A stretch of DNA of 64,000 nt from Planctomicrobium sp051465645 (GTDB lineage: Bacteria > Planctomycetota > Planctomycetia > Planctomycetales > Planctomycetaceae): positions 1,116,001-1,180,000 of the forward strand of contig NZ_CP195790.1 of NCBI RefSeq assembly GCF_051465645.1, written 5' to 3'. The notes under the pieces are model-generated. The model was not told the origin of the DNA and searched no databases. It was given only the letters and a program-made list of their open reading frames with translations. The number at the start of each line of letters is the position of its first letter. The stretch's first letter is position 1. The position numbers and the translations under genes were made by a program. Below, one piece after another: positions 1-8,650 of this stretch.

Positions 1-1179
1 GTATGGATCATCGAGGGAGTCGATCTTCGCAGAGAGCTGCTTCCAAGGGAGTTTGCCGAAGGGCTTGCCTTGAATTTCGGGCCATGTTTTATTCAGGAAT
101 TCCGCCAATGCAACTTGAGCTTCACCCGCCTGCACTAAAGTAATGGTTCTGACCGCAAGCAAATCCGAGTCAACAGCATTTCTCGCTCCAAGGTAATCCT
201 TGGGATCAAGCTGCTTACCGGTCTTGGAATAAGAATGTGGATTATCCTCACGATCAGGAGTTAGACTTAGAGATGACGCAATGTCTTGTGGCGCAGCGAA
301 CTTTGAAGCCGCCAACGCTGGCAGCAGCCGCTGCAGCCCCAGCCGCAACTGGCGTTCTTCAGAGAGTTGGCGTTTGATGCTTGCAGAATCTTGCTGAAGC
401 ACGAAGTGATAGAATACATCTCCAACCGGTTGGACAACCAACCGCGTATCTGGCAGACGGGAGGCCACATTCATTGCTTCAAGAAATGCAAGCCTAATCC
501 TTTCGTGGTCATCTGGCAGGAAGATCAGACCTAGGTAGCCCTCGCTGAGACGCGAGAGGTAAACCGCCTCTAAAATCTGCTGCTCAGGGATAGGCGACGG
601 GGTGGATAAGTACCCTTGGAGCTCCGCGGAAACGGCAGGAAGCTTTTTAAATATTGCAAATGCTTCAGATTTGTTCTCGTCTGGTGAGACAAGTAATCGA
701 AGTGTTTCGGCTAATGCGAGGTATGCGTGATCGCGAAGCTGCTCAACATCTTTAAGATCGGCTGACGATTGACGAAGGTCTTTAATGGTTCCCTCAAGCA
801 ACTCGTCAAACTTTGAGTCACGACTATCTGGCTTCGTTGCGTGCAACTCCCAGCTCTTCAATACAGTCAAACGCCCTCGGAGCGAAACAAGATCGATGTC
901 GCTGTCACTTACAATCTTGGATGCAATGGCAGCATCAAAGAGCGAGCCCAGACCGTTTGCCGTAAGCGATTGCGACCGACTGTCCGCTTCAATCCTCGTT
1001 TCAAGTGTTGGCGACTTTTCACGTTCCTGCGTGGCCCCATGTAGATGGCTCACCGTTTGTTTAACGACCTCTGCAGGCGAACTCTCCTGTGCAAACACTA
1101 ATCGCGCGTCGACACCGACGATAACACCAGAAAATAAGCAAACTCCGCAAACAAGAGTGTGTTTTATCCGCAGGCACAT
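1..1179 (-). CDS. Exported hypothetical protein (3' end outside window)
   Basis: The minus strand is open from an ATG at 1179 to the window edge, 393 codons without a stop, so the C-terminus is missing. The N-terminus reads as a Sec signal peptide: a short basic start (MCLRIKHT), a hydrophobic core, and a likely cleavage site near residue 30 (VFA-QES). The mature part is rich in Leu, Ala, Glu and Ser, and looks mostly helical with no transmembrane segment after the leader. I do not recognise a family. Helical repeats of TPR type are possible because the next gene upstream (1296-2102, same strand) is TPR-like, and the 116-base gap would allow co-transcription. Function unknown. Confidence 0.7.
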   Translation of the reverse strand, partial: MCLRIKHTLVCGVCLFSGVIVGVDARLVFAQESSPAEVVKQTVSHLHGATQEREKSPTLETRIEADSRSQSLTANGLGSLFDAAIASKIVSDSDIDLVSLRGRLTVLKSWELHATKPDSRDSKFDELLEGTIKDLRQSSADLKDVEQLRDHAYLALAETLRLLVSPDENKSEAFAIFKKLPAVSAELQGYLSTPSPIPEQQILEAVYLSRLSEGYLGLIFLPDDHERIRLAFLEAMNVASRLPDTRLVVQPVGDVFYHFVLQQDSASIKRQLSEERQLRLGLQRLLPALAASKFAAPQDIASSLSLTPDREDNPHSYSKTGKQLDPKDYLGARNAVDSDLLAVRTITLVQAGEAQVALAEFLNKTWPEIQGKPFGKLPWKQLSAKIDSLDDPY

Positions 1180-1295
1180 AGCTTGCCCCTATTCCGATTC
1201 TCAGTTTTTTCTTGTGAAAGAAGCCGACGAGAAAGCCGCTTCAATTAAGACTTCCACAGCTGCATGCAATCTACGCGAGAAGATCCGCGAGATAA

Positions 1296-2102
1296 TTACT
1301 GAGCAGCACTCGGAGATGAGGTGTGTACAACAGAATCAATGTGTCGCTGCAGCCACTGTCGTTCAACACCAGCAACACCCTCGAGCCGACGATGAAATCC
1401 ACGAATCTCATCGGGACGTGTGTCAGGGTGTCGGAGGATACCGCGCGCACTAAGAGCATGACGATTGGCAGGCTCTTCCTCTCCCAACCGCCGAAGTGTG
1501 AGCGCAAGAAATGCCCGATAACTTGCATCTTGCGGTTTCAATCGGACAGATTCTTCGAAATAAGGCTTAGCAGATTTAAATCGTTGACCGCGGAATTCCT
1601 TCACCCCAAGCCAGAACGATTCCTCTGCTTCGATGGGATATTGCGTGACCGGTTGTTTAGCCAGTCTCTCCAAAGCTGTCGTCAAAGTTTCCAATGCCTG
1701 AGCCCGTTCAGCGAGATTCACTTCGCTGCTAGATTGAAGTCGGACCGCTGTCAGATAATCCTCGAGCGCTCCTTCGTAGTTTCCAACAATTGTCCAGATT
1801 TCAGCCCGAGCGATATATGGATCAGCGAGAGGAGCTGAAAGTTTCTCATTCAGAGCAATTGCAGCCGTGATTTCGCGAAACGCCCGCCGTGTTTCAACTG
1901 AGTGTTTGCGAATCAGCAGCGGAAGATCATGAGCGCAAGCGCGATCCGAAACGAGCATGATGCCTAACAACGTGATGAGCAACAGTGACCAACGATGGTA
2001 ACTGCTGCCTTTCTGTACCTGTAGCGCACATTCTAACACAGTGGCCCGCCCGTTGTGCTGAAAGCAATTAAAACCAAATTTGTCCAGAAAGTTGCACAGC
2101 AA
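1296..2102 (-). CDS. Exported TPR-like helical repeat protein
   Basis: A 268-codon frame. The hydrophobic stretch WSLLLITLLGIMLVSDRACA is a signal peptide but lies about 37 residues into the longest frame, so an internal start (for example the GTG of VLECALQ) is likely. The mature region has helix pairs typical of tetratricopeptide repeats: PYIARAEIWTIVGNYEGALEDYLTAVRL, then a pair around FWLGVKEFRGQRFKSAKPYFEE with the following DASYRAFLALTLRRLGEEE. The spacing (Ala/Gly near position 8, Ala near 20, Pro at 32) fits TPR. It probably mediates protein-protein contacts outside the cytoplasm. It lies just upstream of the gene at 1-1179 on the same strand and may share its transcript. Specific function unknown. 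Confidence 0.65.
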   Translation of the reverse strand: MLCNFLDKFGFNCFQHNGRATVLECALQVQKGSSYHRWSLLLITLLGIMLVSDRACAHDLPLLIRKHSVETRRAFREITAAIALNEKLSAPLADPYIARAEIWTIVGNYEGALEDYLTAVRLQSSSEVNLAERAQALETLTTALERLAKQPVTQYPIEAEESFWLGVKEFRGQRFKSAKPYFEESVRLKPQDASYRAFLALTLRRLGEEEPANRHALSARGILRHPDTRPDEIRGFHRRLEGVAGVERQWLQRHIDSVVHTSSPSAAQ

Positions 2103-2380
2103 CCACTGAACAACAGTACCGTCAAACAGGGTAGACCTCTCGTTGATCTATGTCAATATACTTAAGTTGATATCATCATTTTTCACTAAATGCTTCTTAC
2201 TGTAATTCAGAATATTCACACATCGGCGTCCACTAACAAATTCGCACACGATCCGATTACCCGCGTTCAATCAGATGGAGTTTTTACATTTAGCAGGTTG
2301 CTGCAAAAGTGTTGTTCCTCTTCGAGCAATCCGTGTCTTACGCGTCACAGCGCCGATGGCAGGGAGTTTCAGTCCCGTTT

Positions 2381-2423
2381 CAGCAGGTCAGTGTGCTCCA
2401 AATGAGCCAACTGACCTGCTGAA
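2381..2423 (-). terminator. Hairpin inside the IS, downstream of the transposase
   Basis: A perfect 14-bp stem (TTCAGCAGGTCAGT from 2379 with its complement at 2410-2423) and a loop of about 17 nt lies just after the ancestral transposase stop and before the left end. It may end transposase transcription or block read-through. There is no clear U-run, so terminator function is inferred. Confidence 0.45.
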
Positions 2424-2435
2424 TGGCTTGGTTCT

Positions 2436-3576
2436 TCATGAGGACCCCAATAGCTTTCGCATCCGTACCAGATTGTAGGCGGCTGCCGTCAGTTCCAGTT
2501 ACTGTTGCAGTTTCCATCGCCCCACCCAGCAACTTCGCGCTAATCCCGCCACCGTCTTCCTCCATCCAAAGTACTCTTCAATCTTCTTGCGGCTCCGCTG
2601 ACTCAGTTGATACCCCACCGTTGTCAGGCGGACTTTCATTCGCTCCCGTGCGGCCACTGCCGCCCGGCGACAAGGAGCCACATTCTCTGGCTTGGGAGGC
2701 GACGTGCTGATCACGGGGCAGTGCGGCGTCACTCCCCGTTGTTCCAGATCCAGATAAAACGCGCCGCTGTCGTACCCCTTGTCCGCTCCCAGCGTTTTCG
2801 GTGAACGGGCGTGGCGTCTTTGCAGGTGATCCAGCAGACCCAGTGCTGCCTCGCACTCCACTGTTCCATTCGCTTCACTCATGACGACACCTATCACCAG
2901 ACCATGTCGATTCTCGGTCAGAGCGTGTCCCATGTGTCACAATCGGGCCTCTTTCCCCATCCCTTTGCGGTACAGTTTCGCTTCCGGGTCCGTCCGACTG
3001 GCGTGCGTGTTGTTGGTTCTCTTCTGCCCATGAAAGTCCACCTCAGGATTGCGTGGCTTGAACGAATTGGAATCGTCAGCCTGCTGAGTTTCTTCATCTT
3101 TGGTCCGGAAGCTCTTGATCGAGGCGTCGCTCTCAATCAGCGACCCATCCACGCTGAAATGCTCGTCGCTGCACAGGCCCGCCTTCAATGCTTTGACCAG
3201 CACGGCGTCGAAGAAGGTGGCTGTCAGGCCATATTCGTCCAGTCGGGGACGGTTGTGAGTGAACGCGGTGGCGTCAAAGACCTGATCTTCCGGCAACATG
3301 TCCAAAAACCAGCGGAACAACAGATCCGTATCAATCCGTTCGACCAGTTGCCGCTCGCTCCGGATCGAATACAGGGCCAGCAGCAACAAGGCTTTCAGCA
3401 GCCGCTCTGGTGGAACGCTGGTTCGGCCGGTCTGACTGTATGCTGCCGCAATTGAAGGAGACATCTCCCTTAGAATGGCATCAATTGTCCGCTTCAGGCT
3501 CCGCAGCGGGTGGTCCTTGCGATTCCACGTTGATTGTGTAAAACAACAGATCCTGATCACCGCACCGACCACGCAT
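2436..3576 (-). pseudogene. IS5-family DDE transposase, pseudogene
   Basis: The ancestral reading starts at the ATG at 3576 (MRGRCGDQDLLFY...). It needs a frame change near 3520 to join the conserved DHPLRSLKRTID and SVPPERLLKALLLLALYSIR segments typical of IS5 transposases. It then meets an in-frame TGA at 2937-2939, between EARL and MGHALTENRHGL, and an in-frame TAA at 2499-2501, after WKLQQ. Past that stop the frame still reads the conserved tail LTAAAYNLVRMRKLL to a TGA at 2436-2438. The catalytic-region motifs FSVDGSLIESDAS and GADKGYDS are readable, so the protein decayed recently. Two stops plus a frameshift rule out a working product unless there are assembly errors. Confidence 0.88.
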
Positions 3577-3580
3577 GAAG

Positions 3581-3611
3581 AAACTCCTCATTCACAGGGA
3601 ACGAGGAGTTT
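3581..3611. repeat. Inverted repeat in the IS right end
   Basis: AAACTCCTC at 3581-3589 pairs perfectly with GAGGAGTTT at 3603-3611 around a 13-nt loop. It sits at the 5' side of the transposase start, where IS elements often carry hairpins that limit transcription or translation entering from outside. The role is inferred from position only. Confidence 0.4.
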
Positions 3612-3652
3612 AGCGCAAGGAAAGCAATCCGTGTTTTGCAGCAACCTGTTAG

Positions 3653-4258
3653 CGCATTGATCCCTCAGCTTCAAGAAGACTTCTCAACAGGGCAAACTCA
3701 ATCACCGTATTTAAATAGTTTCGAAGGGGGTTCCGTGCAGTAAGAGGAGAGCACCACGGTGCTCAAACGTCTGGTCGAGCAGATTCAAGCGACTAAGTCA
3801 GAAGAAAAAGTGAGGACATTTAGTCCATAACAGGCATCTAAGGATGAGCCAGATTACCGTTGCCAGATCCACGTCACTGACATCCGAGCTACTCTAATTC
3901 CCTGTACCCAATTGACCCGCTTCCCCTCTAACAAAAGGGTTGGGACATTCACACATTAGGTAAACCGGAACCACATAGTAATCGCTCTTTCATCGACCTC
4001 AAGGACGCAATCGAAATCTGCGATCTTTGGTCGATCGCTGCTTCCGCGGCCAAATCTACTTGCTTTCAACGCATCTGCCGTTTACGATGCGTTTTCTCAT
4101 CTGCCAATTGACATACCTCCAGATTTCCTCCCAACGCTGGAAATTGGTTCCGATGAGAACGAGTCCGGCCTCGATCCGTCCACGTTCAACCAACGTGCCA
4201 GCCTTCGGATATTACCGGCCTGCCACCTAACCCACTTTCATCCCACCTGAATGGGGCC
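3653..4258. other. Intergenic region, no recognised gene
   Basis: About 600 bases lie between the IS and the first DUF1501 gene. A plus-strand stretch around 4040-4200 has protein-like composition (FSHLPIDIPPDFLPTLEIGS in one frame) but no start, no family match I recognise and no good ribosome site, so it is at most a gene scrap. The promoter of the five-gene operon starting at 4259 should lie here; I could not pick out a convincing -35/-10 pair. Confidence 0.5.
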
Positions 4259-5650
4259 ATGCCCATGCTGATGAGTTTCCAAGGGTTGGATCGTCGAAGC
4301 TTTTTACGTGCTTCTGGAAGCGTCGTGGGAGCTGCCCTGCCAATTGGAGCTTCTCTCGCCAATGCCTCCACGGTCAACAGGCCTGTCGGCTTTGGTAAGG
4401 CCAAGTCGGTTCTGATCGTGCACCTGAGCGGCGGCTTGAGTCAACTTGATACATTGGATCTCAAGCCAGAAGCCCCGGCAGAAGTACGAGGCGAATTCGC
4501 CCCCATCTCAACCACCATTCCGGGGGTGTCGGCCTGCGAGCACCTGCCCAAGTTTGCCCAGCAGACCAATCGCTGGGCCATTGTCCGGACACTCGCACAT
4601 CGCGAACACAACCATTTGTTGGCAACACATGTGGCAATGACCGGACGCCCTACCCCATTACCCCGGGGTGGTTCGGACCTGGATCGCGTTGAAACCCGCA
4701 ATGACTTTCCAAACTATGCCGCCGCTCTGAATTTCATCCGGCCGCGGACCGATGGAATGCCCTCTGGCGTGGCGTTGCCGAACTACCTGATCGAAGGCCC
4801 ATTGACGTGGCCTGGTCAGCACGCGGGATTTCTAGGGGCGAAGCATGATCCCTGGCAAATTAACGGGAATCCGAATGACAAGGATTTCCAGATGCAGTCA
4901 CTCGCGATGCGCCCGGATGTTTCCTTAGAGAGACTCCGCTCACGGCAGCATTTGCTCGACGAACTTGGCAGTGGACGCAGCCGGATGATGAGTGTTGATG
5001 TCGACTCACTCCGTGATCAACAACAGCTGGCCTTCAACCTGCTGACTTCAGGGAAAGTGACGCAGGCTTTCGAATTGAATCGGGAGTCGGACGAAACGCG
5101 AGAGCGGTACGGTCGCAACAAGTTAGGACAGTCCTTGCTGCTATCGAAGCGTCTGGTCGAGGCTGGCGTTCCGATGGTCCAGGCCACCATGGGAATTGTC
5201 CAGACCTGGGACACTCACGTCGACAATTGGGGCAAGTTGAAAAACACGCTGCTACCACAGCTGGATCAGGGATTGGCAGCACTCACTGACGACTTACAGG
5301 CGAGCGGGTTACTGGATGAAACCCTGTTGGTTGTCATGAGTGAATTTGGAAGAACTCCCAAGGTTTCGACTTTGCCGGGCCAAACTATCCCTGGCCGTGA
5401 TCATTGGGCTCATGCCTATTCGGGCCTGTTTGCAGGTGCTGGAGTCAAAGGAGGTCAGGTCCTCGGACAGACCGACGGTCAGGCGGCATATCCGGTGAGC
5501 AAGTCGTGGTCTCCTGCTGATCTGTGTACCACGATTTTCAACTCACTGGGCGTTGACTCCGGTGCCACTCTCTTTGACCCACTGAACCGGCCTCACTATT
5601 TGCTCAACGGGAACGTGATCTCGAACCTGTATACGGGAGCCCCCGCATGA
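4259..5650 (+). CDS. DUF1501 family protein, Tat-exported (copy 1)
   Basis: This 463-residue protein begins with a twin-arginine leader (DRRSFLRASG followed by an Ala/Gly-rich core), so export in folded form is expected. The family hallmarks are in order: GGLSQLDTLDLKP near residue 57, EFAPISTTIPG and CEHLPKFA, then EFGRTPK and GRDHW in the last third. DUF1501 proteins belong to the alkaline-phosphatase/sulfatase-like superfamily and are abundant in planctomycetes, often beside DUF1549/DUF1553 proteins; the biochemical role is not established. Three ATG codons (4259, 4265, 4271) could start it. The stop overlaps the next ATG by 4 bases, so translation of the two is probably coupled. First gene of a five-gene co-directional set. 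Confidence 0.93.
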   Translation: MPMLMSFQGLDRRSFLRASGSVVGAALPIGASLANASTVNRPVGFGKAKSVLIVHLSGGLSQLDTLDLKPEAPAEVRGEFAPISTTIPGVSACEHLPKFAQQTNRWAIVRTLAHREHNHLLATHVAMTGRPTPLPRGGSDLDRVETRNDFPNYAAALNFIRPRTDGMPSGVALPNYLIEGPLTWPGQHAGFLGAKHDPWQINGNPNDKDFQMQSLAMRPDVSLERLRSRQHLLDELGSGRSRMMSVDVDSLRDQQQLAFNLLTSGKVTQAFELNRESDETRERYGRNKLGQSLLLSKRLVEAGVPMVQATMGIVQTWDTHVDNWGKLKNTLLPQLDQGLAALTDDLQASGLLDETLLVVMSEFGRTPKVSTLPGQTIPGRDHWAHAYSGLFAGAGVKGGQVLGQTDGQAAYPVSKSWSPADLCTTIFNSLGVDSGATLFDPLNRPHYLLNGNVISNLYTGAPA

Positions 5651-7125
5651 CCAGCCGCTCGATTCAACGTTCCCAATCTTCCTGGCACCACGTCAAGTGT
5701 TCACGACGCGAAGCACTGCAGGCAGGTGCAATCGGGATCCTTGGATTGGGCATGAATCATCTGGCGGGCTTGCGTCAGGCTTCAGCTTCCCCGGGCCGTC
5801 ACCCGAGTGGCAGTGCGAAATCGTGCATTTTTATTTTCCTCTCTGGCGGATTGTCGCAGCTGGAGAGCTTCGACATGAAGCCTTCGGCGCCAGATAACAT
5901 CCGGGGGGAATTCAAGCCCTGCAGCACAAAAACGCCTGGGCTGCAAATTTGCGAACATCTGCCCAGGCTGGCAGAGCGAAGCCAGATGTGGGCGCTGTGC
6001 CGGTCTTTGACGCATCGCTCTAATGATCACTCCGCCGGTCATCACATCATGTTGACAGGAAATTCGGAGTTGCCGACCGGCTTCAGCCCGAGTCGTCCCA
6101 GTCGTACCGACAATGCCTCAATTGCCGCTGTTGCCGGGTACGCGATGCGAGGAAAACAGGACAACAATCTCCCGACCGCTGTTGTTCTACCGGAGCGTCT
6201 TGTCCATAACTCCGGTCGCGTGATTCCTGGGCAGGATGCCGGAGCGATGGGCCCGCGATTTGACCCTTGGGTGGTTCAGGCAAGTCCTTTTCACAGTGCC
6301 TCGTACGGCGCTTTCCCTACTCATTCCTTCGATCATCAGATTCGTGGAAAAGCTGATGATCGCATTTTTCAGGCCCCCCAGCTTTCACTGCCGGAGGGGC
6401 TGAGCATGCAGACAATCAACGGGCGTCTGGCCCTGTTGGACGTGCTGAATCAGCAACGCAGGAATCTCGACACGTATGCTCAGGTCGAAAACTTTGATCG
6501 ATTGAGACAGGGAGCTGTTTCCCTGTTGACAGAATCAGCCGTGAATCAGGCTTTGGATGTCACGAACGCCAATGATAAGGATCTGGACAGGTACGGCCGC
6601 AACTCGTTTGGCTGGTCACTGCTCATGGCCCGACGACTGGTGGGGGCGGGGATCAGTCTAGTTCAGGTGAATCTTGGGAATAATGAAACGTGGGACACCC
6701 ACGGAAACGCGTTTCCCCACTTGAAAGACAAACTGTTCCCGCCAACTGACCAGGCACTTTCTGCGTTGCTCGACGACCTGGCTTCGACCGGCGAGTTGGA
6801 CGAAACGCTGATTGTGATGTGTGGGGAATTCGGTCGCACACCTCAGATCACATTACTTGAGAAACACTACGAGTTGCCCGGTCGTGATCACTGGGGCGCG
6901 GTCCAATCGGTTTTGTTTGCAGGGGGAGGAATTCGCGGCGGCAACGTCGTGGGACAGTCAGATGCACATGGTGCTTATCCCACTGATCAGCCGGTTAAAC
7001 CAGAAAACTTCGCTGCAACCATCTATGACGCGCTTGGTATCCCTCCAACTGCTGCCTGGCACGATGCAGAGGATCGTCCCCATCACATTTACAACGGTGA
7101 ACCGATTGCAGGTTTGCATTCGTAA
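5647..7125 (+). CDS. DUF1501 family protein, Tat-exported (copy 2)
   Basis: This 492-residue paralogue of the preceding gene overlaps it by the ATGA junction. The leader has a CSRREALQAGA twin-arginine motif and a Gly/Leu-rich core. The family blocks GGLSQLESFDMKP, EFKPCSTKTPGLQICEHLP, a DTHG stretch, CGEFGRTPQ and GRDHWG are all present, so the fold is expected intact. Compared with copy 1 it has an extra segment of about 30 residues around PTHSFDHQIRGKADDR. Predicted to act in the periplasm with its neighbours. Substrate unknown. Confidence 0.93.
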   Translation: MTSRSIQRSQSSWHHVKCSRREALQAGAIGILGLGMNHLAGLRQASASPGRHPSGSAKSCIFIFLSGGLSQLESFDMKPSAPDNIRGEFKPCSTKTPGLQICEHLPRLAERSQMWALCRSLTHRSNDHSAGHHIMLTGNSELPTGFSPSRPSRTDNASIAAVAGYAMRGKQDNNLPTAVVLPERLVHNSGRVIPGQDAGAMGPRFDPWVVQASPFHSASYGAFPTHSFDHQIRGKADDRIFQAPQLSLPEGLSMQTINGRLALLDVLNQQRRNLDTYAQVENFDRLRQGAVSLLTESAVNQALDVTNANDKDLDRYGRNSFGWSLLMARRLVGAGISLVQVNLGNNETWDTHGNAFPHLKDKLFPPTDQALSALLDDLASTGELDETLIVMCGEFGRTPQITLLEKHYELPGRDHWGAVQSVLFAGGGIRGGNVVGQSDAHGAYPTDQPVKPENFAATIYDALGIPPTAAWHDAEDRPHHIYNGEPIAGLHS

Positions 7126-7179
7126 CCCCTCTGACGCCCCCTAGAAATGTTAATCTCCATTGCCCTCTGAGGACTCGTG

Positions 7180-8601
7180 ATGTCGATTCCTGAATCAAGA
7201 TTGTCACTCGCGTGTCGGGAATTTCGACGGTCCATGCGGCTGAACCGGCGACAGGCCCTCTCTGCGGGAACAGTTTCGGCACTTGGGCTCGGCCTCGGTT
7301 TGGGAGATCTGGAAACGCGTCTGGCAATGGCTAAGGACAGCGGAGTAACTCTGCCTCCGAAACGTGCGAAAGCTTGCATCTTCCTCTTCATGTGGGGTGG
7401 TCCAAGTCAGCTGGAAACATTCGACCTGAAACCCGATGCTCCCGCGGAGATTCGAGGTGAATTCAAACCGGTCTCAACGAAAGTGCCCGGAATCCAGATC
7501 TGCGAGCATTTCACTCAGCTTGCCGGACTCACCGATAAGATTGCAATCGTTCGTTCACTCACACACGATGACCCAGCACATTTGTCGAGCGGTCACTTAA
7601 CAGTGACAGGTCAGCTCGCACCGGTGCTGAAAAGCGATGCGGATCCTCCGAGTTCCAAGGATTCACCGCATTTGGGATCGCTGGTCTCTAGACTTCGTTC
7701 CGGTCCAACGGGCCTGCCATCCTTCGTTAGCATGCCGTGGAAGGCGTTTCATCCAGGTGCGCCTGGCGGTGAAGCACCGGGACAGCACGGCGGCTGGATG
7801 GGTTCTGCCTATGACGGCATGTTACTGAAAGGTGACCCCAACGATCCGGCGTGGCGTCCTCAGGGGTTGTCGTTGCCAGCGGACATTCAGTTGGAACGCC
7901 TGCAATCGCGCGTGGAACTCCTCCGCAATCTGGATGCTCAACGGGCAACTTTACATCGATCGCTTGAGACAACGGAGTTTGGTGATCACCAGTCACGCGC
8001 AATCGAGATGGTCGGTTCCGAGAAGGTGAGGTCGGCCTTCGATCTATCACAGGAAAGCGACGCGACGCGTGAAAAGTATGGGCGAAACATCCACGGACAA
8101 TGCGTCCTCATGGCTCGGCGATTGATTGAACACGGTGTCCCGCTGGTCTCTGTGAACTGGCACAATGATGGAAAGAACTTCTGGGATACACATGGAAACA
8201 ATTTCAATCGTCTAAAGAACGACTTGATTCCCCCCGCTGACCGGGCACTATCGGCACTGCTGACCGATCTTGAAGATCGCGGTCTTCTCGACGAAACGAT
8301 CGTTGCCTGGGTCGGGGAGTTCGGTCGTCGACCACAGATCACCGCCAACAACGCGGGCCGTGAACATTGGCCATTCTGTTACAGCGGAATCCTGGCCGGT
8401 GGTGGAATCCGTCCCGGCATGGTTTATGGATCGAGCGACGCTCATGCTGCGTATCCCTCCTCCGATCCAGTCACGCCACAGGATTTTGCCACCACAATCC
8501 TCCATGCAATGGGATTGCCTACGGATACGATGTTGCCTGATCGCGAAGGGCGGCCACACCAAATCACTTCAGGGAGAGTCTTACATGAACTGCTGGTGTG
8601 A
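7180..8601 (+). CDS. DUF1501 family protein, Tat-exported (copy 3)
   Basis: The ATG at 7180 follows a GAGGA ribosome site at good spacing; a GTG one codon earlier is the alternative start. The 473-residue product has a twin-arginine leader with a basic extension before it (MRLNRRQALSAGT), then the DUF1501 blocks GGPSQLETFDLKP, EFKPVSTKVPGIQICEHF, WDTHGNNF, GEFGRRPQ and REHW. The usual GRDHW is GREHW here and the EFGRTP block is EFGRRP, small departures from the other two copies. Third of three tandem DUF1501 genes, ending just before the giant DUF1549 protein. Confidence 0.92.
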   Translation: MSIPESRLSLACREFRRSMRLNRRQALSAGTVSALGLGLGLGDLETRLAMAKDSGVTLPPKRAKACIFLFMWGGPSQLETFDLKPDAPAEIRGEFKPVSTKVPGIQICEHFTQLAGLTDKIAIVRSLTHDDPAHLSSGHLTVTGQLAPVLKSDADPPSSKDSPHLGSLVSRLRSGPTGLPSFVSMPWKAFHPGAPGGEAPGQHGGWMGSAYDGMLLKGDPNDPAWRPQGLSLPADIQLERLQSRVELLRNLDAQRATLHRSLETTEFGDHQSRAIEMVGSEKVRSAFDLSQESDATREKYGRNIHGQCVLMARRLIEHGVPLVSVNWHNDGKNFWDTHGNNFNRLKNDLIPPADRALSALLTDLEDRGLLDETIVAWVGEFGRRPQITANNAGREHWPFCYSGILAGGGIRPGMVYGSSDAHAAYPSSDPVTPQDFATTILHAMGLPTDTMLPDREGRPHQITSGRVLHELLV

Positions 8602-8650
8602 TGTTGCCCCCCAAATGACTGATTCACTTTCCTCTGATGGTCTGAGCTCC

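Larger units (their letters stand above)
2294..3648 (-). mobile_element. IS5-family insertion sequence, complete but inactive
   Basis: The ends are perfect 15-bp inverted repeats, CAGGTTGCTGCAAAA at 2294-2308 and its reverse complement at 3634-3648. Both sides are flanked by TTAG (2290-2293 and 3649-3652), a 4-bp target duplication of the type IS5 elements make. The element is 1,355 bp and carries one transposase frame on the minus strand, broken by a frameshift and two stops. Intact ends and duplication with a broken gene mean it inserted as a working copy, or was moved by another copy, and then decayed in place. Confidence 0.9.

Noticed and set aside
785..1453. Plus-strand frame of 222 codons
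   Set aside because: It lies opposite the exported protein at 1-1179, whose minus frame has a clean signal peptide and runs 393 codons; the plus frame has low-complexity wording and no ribosome site.
2811..3455. Plus-strand frame of 214 codons in the IS
   Set aside because: It is the shadow of the transposase on the other strand.
8270..8650. Upstream extension of the giant DUF1549 frame
   Set aside because: It overlaps the end of the third DUF1501 gene in another frame and starts at TTG; the signal peptide begins at 8651.
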